A stretch of 39,276 nucleotides of DNA from a bacterium (GTDB lineage: Bacteria; Verrucomicrobiota; Verrucomicrobiia; Limisphaerales; UBA11358): NCBI GenBank assembly GCA_021780905.1, contig JAJXXW010000014.1:1-39276 (forward strand), written 5' to 3'. The notes beneath the pieces are model-generated. The model made no database searches, was not told the DNA's origin, and worked only from the letters and a program-made list of their open reading frames with translations. A program made the translations under genes and the position numbers. Positions 24,452 to 33,662 of the stretch are shown here, one piece after another. The number at the start of each line of letters is the position of its first letter. Within the stretch, counting starts at the first letter, position 1.

Positions 24452-25876
24452 ACAAATCAAATTTTTCCCGCCGCAATTTTCTCAAAGCGTCCGCTCTGGC
24501 CGGCGTGAGTGCAACCCTCACCGGTCGCGCCTCGGCGGCTCCGCCAGCCACCGCCGGAACTCCAGCGTCCGACATCAGCCTGACTCGTCCGCGCCCCGCC
24601 GGCCATAAGCCGGTGCACCATCTCACCACCAAGCCGCTGGAAAAAGTGCGCGTGGCCGTCATCGGCTTGAATCGGGGCATGGCCCATGTTCAGAGCTGCC
24701 TTGGCATTGAATTCGCCGAAGTGGTCGCGGTTTGCGATTGGCGCCAAGAGCGGGCGGAGCGGGCCGCCGCCGCCTGCGAAATGAAAACCGGCAAACGCCC
24801 CGCCATTTACGGCGGCACCGAGAACATTTGGGAGCAGATGGTGGCGCGCGACGACATTGACGCTGTCTATATCGCGACGCCGTGGGAATGGCATGTGCCC
24901 ATGGCCTTGCGTGTGATGGAGCAAGGCAAACACGCGTTCGTCGAAGTGGCGGCAGCGGTGACGGTGGAGGATTGCTGGCGCTTGGTGGACACCAGCGAAC
25001 GCACCCAACGTCATTGTGTCATGTTGGAGAACTGCTGCTACGGCGAGAACGAACTTTTTGTCCTGAACCTGGCCCGGCAAGGGGGTGTTCGTCCAATTAA
25101 AACACGCCGAATGCGCGTATCTCCACGACCTGCGCGGCGTTCTGTTTTCGCTGGGCAGCGAAGGCGACTGGCGGCGTGGTTATCACGAGCGCCTCAACGG
25201 CAATTTATATCCCACGCACGGCTTGGGCCCGGTCGCCCAATATCTCGGCGTCGGTCGCGGCGACCAGTTCAAATTCCTGGTTTCCATGAGTTCGCCGGAA
25301 ATGAGCCTGACCCAATACCGCGATGAAAAGCAGCCCAACGGCGGACGCCATGCCGGCGAGAAATATATTTGCGGCGACATGAACACGTCGCTCGTGAAGA
25401 CCGAACTCGGTCGCACCATCATGATCCAGCACGACGTGGTCAGCCCGCGTCCCTACAGCCGGATCAACGCCTTGTATGGCTCGGGCGCGACTTTTTTTGA
25501 TTATCCCGCCCGGCTAGCGGTCGATAAGCCAAAAACCTACGACTTGAAATCAAAAGGTTCTCATGAATGGCTGTCCGATGCGGATCTGGCCATCATGCGC
25601 GAGAAATTCACCCATCCGCTGTGGAAAAAACTCGCCGAACGCAGCAAGGGCGGCGGACATGGCGGGATGGACTACGTGATGAGCTGGCGCTTGCTGGATT
25701 GTCTCCGGCAAGGCATCACGCCCGACAGCGTGGTTTATGACGCGGCGGCGTGGAGCAGCATCATTGAAACCTCCGTGCGTTCGGTGGCCACCGGCTGCCA
25801 GCCAGTGAATATTCCCGACTTCACGCGCGGCCTCTGGAAAACCCTGCAACCGCTGGCCATTGTCGGCCAGACTTGA
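24448..25876 (+). pseudogene. GH109-like (Gfo/Idh/MocA) alpha-N-acetylgalactosaminidase, Tat-exported, frameshifted
   Basis: The gene opens with a Tat signal (NFSRRNFLKASALAG) and a Rossmann fold (VRVAVIGLNRGMAHV). GH109 hallmarks follow: YIATPWEWHVPMAL, FVEVAAAVTVEDCWRLVDT, MLENCCYGENE. The reading then shifts frame at a run of five G (25081-25085). In the +1 frame the family sequence continues (AECAYLHDLRG, NGNLYPTHGLGPVAQYLG) to a stop at 25874-25876. Removing one G restores about 475 residues, the normal length. GH109 enzymes use NAD to cleave alpha-GalNAc. Either the gene is broken by a slip, the assembly has a homopolymer error, or ribosomal slippage is used. The C-terminal half remains well conserved, which favours recent damage or sequence error. 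Confidence 0.85.
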
Positions 25877-25889
25877 CCATAAATTAATC

Positions 25890-27272
25890 ATGAAAGCAAA
25901 AATTCTCATCGGGCTGGCCTTTTTATTTCTGGCTGCCATGACGTCCAACGCCGGCCGGCCAAACATCCTGTTCATTCTCACCGACGACCAGAAATGGAAC
26001 ACGCTCGGCTGTATGGGGGACACGAACATTCTCACGCCGCACATTGACCGGCTCGCGCGGCAGGGCGTGTTGTTCCAAAACCATTTCGTCACCACATCGA
26101 TTTGTTGTTGCAGTCGCGCCTCAATTTTTACCGGCCAATATATGAGTCGCCACGGCATCGGCGATTTCAAGACGTCGTTAAGGGCGGCGCAGTGGGCGGA
26201 GACGTATCCTGCGCTGCTGCGGCAAAACGGCTATTGCACCGGCTTCATCGGCAAGTTTGGCGTTGGCAACGACAAGGCCGTAAAAGCCATGGCGGCCAGG
26301 TTTGATTACTGGAAGGGTGTTCCCGGCCAGGGTGGAAAATACTTCATTGATCCGAAAGATCCGAGCCGGACGCATGAAACCAAAAAATTTGGCGACGACG
26401 CGCTGGAGTTTCTTGCCGCCACGTCCACCAATCAGCCGTTCTGCCTCTCGATCAGTTTCACCGCGCCGCACGCCCGCGACAACATGCCGCATCTGGAACA
26501 ATACCAGCCGGACGACCGCGATTGGTCACTTTACAGCCGCACCATGATTCCGCTGTCGGTGACGGACAACTCGACGTATTTTTCCAAGCTGCCCAAAACC
26601 GTTCAAACCTCCATCGGCCACGAGCGCTGGGGCTGGCGTTTTGATACGCCAGAACACTACGAGATTAGCGTGAAAAACTATTATCGCCTGATTTCCGGCA
26701 TTGACCGCGAAGTGGGTCGCATCCGGGCGGAACTGGAGCAGCGCGGCCTGGCGAGCAATACCGTGATCATTTACACCTCGGATAATGGTTATTTCCTCGG
26801 CGACCGCGAACTGTCAGACAAGTTTTATATGTATGAGGAAGGGTTGCGCGATCCGCTGATCATTTGCGATCCGCGCGAACCGGCGGCCAACCGGGGCCGA
26901 ACCGAATCGGCGATGACGCTGAACATTGACTTTGCACCGACGATGCTCGCGCTGGGCGGCGTGACTCCGCCCGCCGGAATGCAGGGGCGCAGCCTGTTGC
27001 CGCTCCTTGCCAACCATAAGCCGGCCGACTGGCGCACGGATTTTTTCTATGAACATCACACTTTCCCGACGCTGATTTCTCCCAGCGAAGGTGTGCGCAC
27101 CGAACGCTTCGCCTACATCCGCTGGCTGGCGGAAAAACCGCTGGTTGAAGAACTTTTTGACCTCAAAAATGATCCGCTCGAAGGCCGCAATCTCGCCGGC
27201 AATCCGGAATACGCCGGCCAGCTTGACCGCTTGCGCGCCCGGTGGGAAAGTTATAGAAAGGAATTGAAGTGA
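25890..27272 (+). CDS. Secreted sulfatase (formylglycine type), probably acting on sulfated amino sugars
   Basis: 460 residues from the ATG at 25890 with a signal peptide (MKAKILIGLAFLFLAAMTS). Family S1 features: metal-binding D32-D33 (FILTDDQKWNTLG), the activation site C72-C-C-S-R76 ([14 protein letters not shown]), YTSDNGYFLGDRELSDKFYM with D and N ligands and the substrate-binding K, and the C-terminal LFDLKNDPLEGRNLAG. C72 must be converted to formylglycine. The third motif position is C instead of the usual P/A. It lies 13 bases after the GH109-like gene and ahead of the GH20 gene, which points to 6-O- or similar sulfate on GlcNAc/GalNAc. The exact position cannot be read from sequence. 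Confidence 0.9.
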   Translation: MKAKILIGLAFLFLAAMTSNAGRPNILFILTDDQKWNTLGCMGDTNILTPHIDRLARQGVLFQNHFVTTSICCCSRASIFTGQYMSRHGIGDFKTSLRAAQWAETYPALLRQNGYCTGFIGKFGVGNDKAVKAMAARFDYWKGVPGQGGKYFIDPKDPSRTHETKKFGDDALEFLAATSTNQPFCLSISFTAPHARDNMPHLEQYQPDDRDWSLYSRTMIPLSVTDNSTYFSKLPKTVQTSIGHERWGWRFDTPEHYEISVKNYYRLISGIDREVGRIRAELEQRGLASNTVIIYTSDNGYFLGDRELSDKFYMYEEGLRDPLIICDPREPAANRGRTESAMTLNIDFAPTMLALGGVTPPAGMQGRSLLPLLANHKPADWRTDFFYEHHTFPTLISPSEGVRTERFAYIRWLAEKPLVEELFDLKNDPLEGRNLAGNPEYAGQLDRLRARWESYRKELK

Positions 27273-27356
27273 TCCGGTTTAATTAGGAATTCGGCGCATG
27301 AAATCACCGTCAAACCGATGGTTTCCGCCGCCGCAAAATACGACCTCGTAATTCAC

Positions 27357-29045
27357 ATGAAATTAAAAGCCAATATTGGCCTGTTGGTTTTTTTGCTGGC
27401 GGTGGCGGCTTTTGCCGCGAACGAGCCGACCATCATTCCGCAGCCGCAGAAAATGGTGGTGAAGGATGGGGTGTTTGAGCTGACGCCAAAAACCAAAATC
27501 ACCTACGCCGGCGGCGAAGCGGAGGCGAAATTACTGGCGGAAAAATTATGCGAATCAACCGGCTTCAAACTGCCGGTTGCACCGATTTCTTCACTGCCGG
27601 GCCAATGCGAGATCTTGCTACTACTCAAGCCTGACAAACTAGAAACACTCGGTAACGAGGGCTATGAACTTTCTGTCACCCAGAAATTTGCGACGATTAC
27701 CGCGCCGACAACAGCCGGCCTGTTTTACGGCGCACAAACCTTGCTCCAGCTTCTCCCGCCGGAAATTTTTGCCACCAATAAAGTCTCCGGCGTGAAATGG
27801 GAAATTCCCTGCGTCGAAATTACCGATTCACCGCGTTTTCCGTGGCGCGGGCTGATGCTGGATGTGAGTCGCCATTTTTTCACCAAACAGGAAGTGGAAA
27901 AACTGCTCGCCGTGATGGCGCTGCACAAGCTCAACGTCTTTCACTGGCATCTGGTGGATGACGGCGGCTGGCGCATCGAGATCAAAAAATATCCTAAGCT
28001 GACCAGCGTTGGCGCGTGGCGTGACGGCGTGGGCTTTGGCTTGGACACCAATTCAACCACGGCCTACGGCCCGGACGGCCGCTACGGTGGCTTTTACACG
28101 CAGGACGATATCCGCGAAGTCGTGGCTTACGCGGCGGCGCGGCATATCACCATCGTGCCGGAAATTGAAATGCCCGGCCACGCGCTCGCGGCGCTGGCGG
28201 CGTATCCCGAATTTGGCACCGGCTTCGGACCGTTTTGCGTGCCGCTCAAAGGTGGCGTCAATCGCGGCATTTATTCGCCGGCCAATGAGCAGACGTTTCA
28301 GTTCTTGGACGACGTGTTGACGGAAGTGGCGCAATTATTTCCGGGCAAATATATCCACATCGGCGGCGATGAAGTGCCGAAGGCGCCGTGGAAAAATGAC
28401 GCCGCTTGTCAGTCCTTGATGAAGCGCGAGGGATTGAAAAACGAGGAGGAATTGCAAAGCTGGTTCATCTGCCGTGTCGAAAAAATGGTGAACGCCAAGG
28501 GCAAGACACTGCTCGGCTGGAGCGAAATCTTGCAGGGCGGTCTGGCCCAAAATGCCACGGTCATGGATTGGATTGGCGGCGGATATGAGGCGGCGAGTCG
28601 GGGTCACGACGTGGTTATGTCGCCAAAGACGCATTGCTATCTGGATTTTTACCAGTCGCGCAACCGCGCGGCCGAGCCGCACGCCATCGGCGGGTTTTTG
28701 CCGCTGCAAACGGTTAATGCGTTCGAGCCAATTCCCGCAAAGCTTGCGCCAGAATTTCATCAGCATATCCTCGGGGCGCAGGGCAACATTTGGACGGAAT
28801 ACATCGCGAATATGAAACACCTGGAATACATGGCATTTCCGCGTCTAGCTGCGCTGGCCGAGGTTACTTGGTCGCCGAAGGAGACGCGCAACTATGATGA
28901 TTTTCTGCGCCGGCTCAAGACGCACGAGCAACGGCTCGACCAGTTGGGCGTGAATTATCGTAAATTTACGCTGGGCGATGGCACCGACGCCACGCCGGTA
29001 AAACCAGAGGCAAAGCCGAAAACAAAATCTATCAGTTCACAATGA
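27357..29045 (+). CDS. GH20 beta-N-acetylhexosaminidase
   Basis: 562 residues from the ATG at 27357, which begins a signal peptide (MKLKANIGLLVFLLAVAAFA). Residues about 22-150 form the GH20b domain. The catalytic TIM barrel follows: FPWRGLMLDVSRHFFTKQEV, LNVFHWHLVDDGGWRIEI, VPEIEMPGHALAALAAYPE, and the catalytic pair D338-E339 in YIHIGGDEVPKAPW. Near the end GAQGNIWTEYI and PRLAALAEVTWSP are typical. It removes terminal beta-linked GlcNAc/GalNAc by substrate-assisted catalysis, outside the cytoplasm. Its stop overlaps the next gene's start (ATGA at 29042-29045). Confidence 0.95.
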   Translation: MKLKANIGLLVFLLAVAAFAANEPTIIPQPQKMVVKDGVFELTPKTKITYAGGEAEAKLLAEKLCESTGFKLPVAPISSLPGQCEILLLLKPDKLETLGNEGYELSVTQKFATITAPTTAGLFYGAQTLLQLLPPEIFATNKVSGVKWEIPCVEITDSPRFPWRGLMLDVSRHFFTKQEVEKLLAVMALHKLNVFHWHLVDDGGWRIEIKKYPKLTSVGAWRDGVGFGLDTNSTTAYGPDGRYGGFYTQDDIREVVAYAAARHITIVPEIEMPGHALAALAAYPEFGTGFGPFCVPLKGGVNRGIYSPANEQTFQFLDDVLTEVAQLFPGKYIHIGGDEVPKAPWKNDAACQSLMKREGLKNEEELQSWFICRVEKMVNAKGKTLLGWSEILQGGLAQNATVMDWIGGGYEAASRGHDVVMSPKTHCYLDFYQSRNRAAEPHAIGGFLPLQTVNAFEPIPAKLAPEFHQHILGAQGNIWTEYIANMKHLEYMAFPRLAALAEVTWSPKETRNYDDFLRRLKTHEQRLDQLGVNYRKFTLGDGTDATPVKPEAKPKTKSISSQ

Positions 29046-30409
29046 AGCTTAAATTCACACCGCCGCTCGATCCGGGTTTTCAACCCGCTGTTCTGGTTAA
29101 TCGCAATTACGTCGCCGCCGCGAAAAAATCCGGTTGCGCCGTGCCGCTCGTCATCGGGCTGGAACGCGAATGCGGCCTCGTTTCGCGCTTTGCAACCGTG
29201 GTATTCCCGGACGCGGACGCCGCCACGCTCCAGTATGTCGAGCGCACGGTGAAGTTTCTGCTCTGGGCGCGCGGCGGTTGGAAGGTTTATGTCGGCGGGC
29301 CGAAAGCCATTGGCGAATTTATCCGCAAAACCTATTCGCCGACTGGCGCGCGGAAGTTTGATTGCAATCTGATGGGCATGGCCTACGGGAAAAAATTCCA
29401 AGTCGTCGTGACCACGCCGGAAAAAGTTCCCGCGAACAGCGAAATGGAAGTCGCAGCGGGCGGTCACCTCCAGGGCTGCCGCATCGGCTTTGATTTGGGT
29501 GCGAGCGATTACAAGGTTTCGGCAGTGATTGACGGCGAAGCGGTGTTCACTGAGGAATCGCCATGGGATCCAAAGAGCCAGTCGAATCCCGAATATCATT
29601 ACCATCACATTTCCGCCGCGTTGCATCGCGCCGCCGCGCATCTGCCGCGCGTGGACGCCATCGGTGGCAGCTCTGCCGGTGTGATTGTGGACAATGAAAT
29701 TCGCGTGGCCTCGCTGCTGCGCGCGATTCCGAAAAAAGATTTTCCGAAAGCGGCGGCCGTTTTCAAACGCATCCAAAAAGAATGGAACGTGCCCATCGTG
29801 GTGATGAACGACGGCGACGTGACGGCGTTGGCCGGCGCGCTTTCGCTTCGCAAACGCGGCATGCTCGGTATCGCGATGGGCTCAAGCGAAGCCGGCGGTT
29901 TCATGGACAAGCAAGGCCGCATCCTCGGCTGGCTGAACGAATTGGCGTTCGCGCCGGTGGATTACAATCCCGCCGCCGCTGCCGATGAATGGTCCGGCGA
30001 TCGCGGCGTGGGCGCGCTGTATTTCTCGCAGCAGGCGGTCAACAAGCTGCTGCCCGCCGCGAAAATCAAGCTGCCCGAAAAAATGGGCTTGCCCGAGCGC
30101 CTCAAGGAAGTGCAGGCGTTGATGGCCAAAGGCGATGCCCGCGCCGCCAAGATTTACGAAACCGTCGGCGTCTATCTCGGTTACACGATTCCGCTCTACG
30201 CGGAGTTCTACGATTACCAGCACATGCTCATTCTTGGCCGCGTGACGACCGGCAAGGGTGGCGACATTGTCATCGCCAAAGCGCGGGCAGTGCTGAAAAA
30301 TGAATTTCCGGAAATTGCCAGAAAAGTTCAGATCCACGTCCCGGACGAAAAATCGCGGCGCGTCGGCCAGGCGGTGGCGGCGGCAAGTCTGCCGATGACC
30401 AAAAAATGA
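29042..30409 (+). CDS. ROK/BadF-like sugar kinase with N-terminal extension (putative amino-sugar kinase)
   Basis: 455 residues, cytoplasmic. An unusual first ~145 residues precede a sugar-kinase (ASKHA) fold: phosphate-1 loop GFDLGASDYKVSAV (about 149-162), a conserved VDAIGGSSAGVIV, catalytic D257 in VVMNDGDVTALAG, and phosphate-2-like GIAMGSSEAGGFM. The ROK zinc-motif cysteines are not apparent. Translational coupling to both neighbours (ATGA overlaps at 29042 and 30406) ties it to hexosaminidase products. Phosphorylation of GlcNAc, GalNAc or a deacetylated amino sugar is inferred. It could instead be a hexokinase of another specificity. Confidence 0.75.
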   Translation: MKLKFTPPLDPGFQPAVLVNRNYVAAAKKSGCAVPLVIGLERECGLVSRFATVVFPDADAATLQYVERTVKFLLWARGGWKVYVGGPKAIGEFIRKTYSPTGARKFDCNLMGMAYGKKFQVVVTTPEKVPANSEMEVAAGGHLQGCRIGFDLGASDYKVSAVIDGEAVFTEESPWDPKSQSNPEYHYHHISAALHRAAAHLPRVDAIGGSSAGVIVDNEIRVASLLRAIPKKDFPKAAAVFKRIQKEWNVPIVVMNDGDVTALAGALSLRKRGMLGIAMGSSEAGGFMDKQGRILGWLNELAFAPVDYNPAAAADEWSGDRGVGALYFSQQAVNKLLPAAKIKLPEKMGLPERLKEVQALMAKGDARAAKIYETVGVYLGYTIPLYAEFYDYQHMLILGRVTTGKGGDIVIAKARAVLKNEFPEIARKVQIHVPDEKSRRVGQAVAAASLPMTKK

Positions 30410-32229
30410 AAAAGACATTGTTCAGCTTGTGCGGGTTGGTGCTGGCCGGCGCGGCCTTGGCCGCCACGCCAGATTTTCAATCAAAATATTTGTCGGTGAG
30501 CTGGTCGCGCACCCATCCGGCCGTGGAAACTTTGGGCGTGGATTCGCTGGGGCAGGGTCGGTTGAAGCCAGTGAGCCTGCTGACGACCAATCTTGCCGTC
30601 TGCCAGTTTTCCAACGCCGTGGGAAAAATTTTCTACCAGCTCGGCGGCACGAACCTCTGGCGCGGTGACTGCAGCGAAAAGGAAATCAATTTGCGTTCCG
30701 ATTACACCGGCTTCGTCGGCCCGGCGTTCGTGTGGCAGCTGCGGGAACATACCGTTCATCCCACGGTGCTGGGCTTGATGCAACCCGGCGAACGCCGCGT
30801 CGCGCTGCCCTGTCTGCTGCACCTGCCCGACCTGGGCACGTTGCGGATTACGTGCAATCAGCCCGGCATCAAATTGGATTATGACGCCGACCGGTATGTG
30901 CGGCTGGACTTTCCCGCCGCGACGGCGGCGCAGCCGCATTTGGAATACAAACTGGAAGTCGTGGCCATTTATCCAAAGCTGCCCGGCATCGAAAACAATC
31001 CGCTCTACGACAGTTTTCGCCGCGACTGGCTGAATGTTTTTCAGGTCAATCCCCGCCGGCAGATGTTAGCCAATAATTCCGCCAGCGACATCTGCACATT
31101 TACCGTGTTTGAATATGCCGATTTGGCCGTGCACACGCCGCCGCTGGCGAACGGGCTGACCGCCAACGACCTCGTCCGCATGACGCTGGATCGCTATCTG
31201 GCGGGCGTCAAAGGCTACGGCCAGATTGGCGGCTGGAAAACGCCGTGGAATTCTTTGGACTCCTTGCCGTCCGTGTTGATTTCCGCGTGCAACTACGTCA
31301 ACAGCTCCGGCGACTGGAAATGGGCGGAAGCCAATTACAAAAAACTTTCCGTCTGGGGCCGCGAGATGTTTGCCGCCGACAAGGACGGCAACGGCCTGAT
31401 TGAATATCCCGGCACCGGCAACTTCGGCGAACGCCCGACGCCGGAACGCCGCCCGGCGAACTGGTGGGACACCATTAACTTCGGTCACGAGGACGCCTTT
31501 TCCAACGCGCTGGCTTACGAGGCGGGAAAACTGTTTGCCGAACTGGCCCGCCGGCTAAATAAAACGGAAGACGCGGAATTTTTTGCGGCGCGCGCGGCAA
31601 AATTGAAGGCGGCCTACGCGCCGACGTTTTTAAATCCCCAGACCGGCGTGCTGGCCGGCTGGAAAAGCGCCGACGGCCAGTTGCACGATTATTGGTTCAC
31701 CTATGTGCAGGGCATGGCCATCACGTTCGGCCTGGTGGATGATAAATTGGCCAACCGCATCATGGACAAGCTGCTCGCCAAGATGACGGAAGTCGGCTTT
31801 ACCAATTTTTCACTCGGTCTGCCGGGCAATCTCGTGCCGGTCAAAAAGGGCGACTATGTGGACCACGGCGATATGTCGCCCCAGCGCTTCGGCCAACCCA
31901 AATTGGACGACGGCAGTGACGGATTTCAATATTATGAAAACGGTGGCGCGACCGGCTGTTGGGCGTATTACACGGTGAAGGCGCTGATTAAACTCGGCCG
32001 GATTGAAGACGCCCGGCGCATTTTTCATCCGATGCTGGCGGCGTATGCGCGCGGCGAATTTCAGGGCTTCGAGCCCGGCGGCGGGTCCTACGACTGGCGC
32101 GACTGGGCCGGCCATGGTCACGGCTATGAAGGTTTGCTTGTGGATAATTATCACGCGCTACTGGCGGTGCTGGATGATGTAAAAGCGTCTTCCGCTTTGA
32201 CGACCAATTTACCGATAACTAAAAAATGA
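30406..32229 (+). CDS. Secreted six-hairpin glycosidase-like protein A (no known family assigned)
   Basis: 607 residues with a signal peptide ([19 protein letters not shown]). The N-terminal ~220 residues look like a beta-sandwich. From about 270 the sequence is an (alpha/alpha)6-type barrel: [117 protein letters not shown] and H in [12 protein letters not shown] and in the C-terminal HGYEG are strictly shared with paralogue B (33663-35507), so they are catalytic candidates. Position between a kinase and a sulfatase, both by ATGA overlaps, suggests action on a sulfated hexosamine glycan. I cannot place it in a CAZy family. Confidence 0.75.
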   Translation: MKKTLFSLCGLVLAGAALAATPDFQSKYLSVSWSRTHPAVETLGVDSLGQGRLKPVSLLTTNLAVCQFSNAVGKIFYQLGGTNLWRGDCSEKEINLRSDYTGFVGPAFVWQLREHTVHPTVLGLMQPGERRVALPCLLHLPDLGTLRITCNQPGIKLDYDADRYVRLDFPAATAAQPHLEYKLEVVAIYPKLPGIENNPLYDSFRRDWLNVFQVNPRRQMLANNSASDICTFTVFEYADLAVHTPPLANGLTANDLVRMTLDRYLAGVKGYGQIGGWKTPWNSLDSLPSVLISACNYVNSSGDWKWAEANYKKLSVWGREMFAADKDGNGLIEYPGTGNFGERPTPERRPANWWDTINFGHEDAFSNALAYEAGKLFAELARRLNKTEDAEFFAARAAKLKAAYAPTFLNPQTGVLAGWKSADGQLHDYWFTYVQGMAITFGLVDDKLANRIMDKLLAKMTEVGFTNFSLGLPGNLVPVKKGDYVDHGDMSPQRFGQPKLDDGSDGFQYYENGGATGCWAYYTVKALIKLGRIEDARRIFHPMLAAYARGEFQGFEPGGGSYDWRDWAGHGHGYEGLLVDNYHALLAVLDDVKASSALTTNLPITKK

Positions 32230-33590
32230 AACATCTATCCAAATGGTTTTGTCTTGGCGGGCTGCTATGGTGCAGTCTGGCTCTCGCCGGCGAGGCCGAG
32301 CAGCCGATGAATATTCTCGTGCTGCTGGCGGACGACTGGCGATTTGATTCGTTGCATTGCGCGGGAAATCCAGTGGTGCAGACGCCCAATGTTGACCGGC
32401 TGGCGGCGGAGGGATTGCGCTTCACGCATGCCTGTGTGACCACCCCGATTTGCGGCGTGAGCCGGGCCTCCATCTTCACCGGGCAATGGATGTCACGGCA
32501 TGGCAACGAACGGATGCAGATGTTCAAGACGCCGTGGGCGGAAACGTATCCCGGGCTGCTCCGGGCGCATGGTTACTATGTCGGCCACGTTGGCAAATGG
32601 CACAATGGCCCCTTTCCGGCGGCGAATTTTGATTTTGGGCGCGCGTATTCCGGCCATCATTGGATTCCGCAGGCGGATGGGACGAAAATTCATGTGACGC
32701 AGAAAAATGAAAAGGATGCGTTGGAATTTCTCCGCACCCGGCCAAAGGACAAGCCGTTCTGCCTTACGCTCGCCTTCTTCGCGCCCCATGCCGAGGATGG
32801 CAACCCGCTGCAATATTTGCCCCAGCCCCAGAGCATGGAACTTTACCGGGACGTGAAAATTCCCGTGCCGGTCAATGCCACGGACGAATCGTTTCACCGC
32901 CTGCCGGAATTCGTCGCCAACGAGACGAATGAAAGTCGGATCCGCTGGCATTGGCGTTTTGACACGCCGGAAAAATTCCAGACGATGATGAAGAATTATT
33001 ACCGGCTCATCACCGAAGTGGACGCCACCTGCGGCCGGGTGCTGTCCGAATTGAAGGCGCAGGGGGTGCTTGATCATACCCTCGTCATCTTCACTGGCGA
33101 CAACGGCTATTTTCATGCGGAACACGGCCTGGCCGACAAATGGTATCCGCATCAGGAAAGCATTCGTGTGCCGATGATCGTGTGGGATCCCCGGATGAGC
33201 AAATCAGAACAGGGAACCACCAACGATGAATTCGTGCTCAATGTGGATATTGCCCCGACGATTTTGTCCGCCGCCGGCATCCCGGCACCCAAAACCATGC
33301 AGGGCCAAAATTTTGCGCCGCTTTATCTGGCGGCAAAAGCTCCCGCGTGGCGCACCGAATTCTTTGAAGAACATGCCGCCAGCACCAAAGGCGTGTTCAT
33401 CCCGGCATCGGAAGCGCTGGTGCGCAAGGACTGGAAATATTTTTATTGGCCGGATTACCAGCGCGAACAGCTTTTTAATGTAATCGCCGATCCGCACGAG
33501 GAAAATGATCTCGTCAAAGATCCGGCTCAACAATCCCGGTTGGCGGAAATGCGCCAGCGTTTCAATGAACTCAAGGCGGCAGCCCGTTAG
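32226..33590 (+). CDS. Secreted sulfatase, second type
   Basis: 454 residues with a signal peptide ([20 protein letters not shown]). S1-sulfatase features: D36-D37 ([13 protein letters not shown]), the activation site C76-G-V-S-R80 ([15 protein letters not shown]), [19 protein letters not shown], and the C-terminal [19 protein letters not shown] in the third motif position departs from the usual P/A, but C, S and R are kept. It is clearly related to the sulfatase at 25890-27272, with a shared SRHG segment after the active site. It starts inside the stop of six-hairpin A (ATGA), so desulfation and the six-hairpin activity are probably coordinated. Confidence 0.9.
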   Translation: MKHLSKWFCLGGLLWCSLALAGEAEQPMNILVLLADDWRFDSLHCAGNPVVQTPNVDRLAAEGLRFTHACVTTPICGVSRASIFTGQWMSRHGNERMQMFKTPWAETYPGLLRAHGYYVGHVGKWHNGPFPAANFDFGRAYSGHHWIPQADGTKIHVTQKNEKDALEFLRTRPKDKPFCLTLAFFAPHAEDGNPLQYLPQPQSMELYRDVKIPVPVNATDESFHRLPEFVANETNESRIRWHWRFDTPEKFQTMMKNYYRLITEVDATCGRVLSELKAQGVLDHTLVIFTGDNGYFHAEHGLADKWYPHQESIRVPMIVWDPRMSKSEQGTTNDEFVLNVDIAPTILSAAGIPAPKTMQGQNFAPLYLAAKAPAWRTEFFEEHAASTKGVFIPASEALVRKDWKYFYWPDYQREQLFNVIADPHEENDLVKDPAQQSRLAEMRQRFNELKAAAR

Positions 33591-33662
33591 GCTTATGCTC
33601 GACGCCTCCAAATGTAATCAGGTGATTCTGGTAGAGCCTGTCGAATTAATGAAATTGACAAA

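Noticed and set aside
27273..27356. Protein-like fragment HEITVKPMVSAAAKYDLVIH just before the GH20 start
   Set aside because: In frame with GH20 but cannot precede a signal peptide; too short to assign, so it is left as leader DNA.
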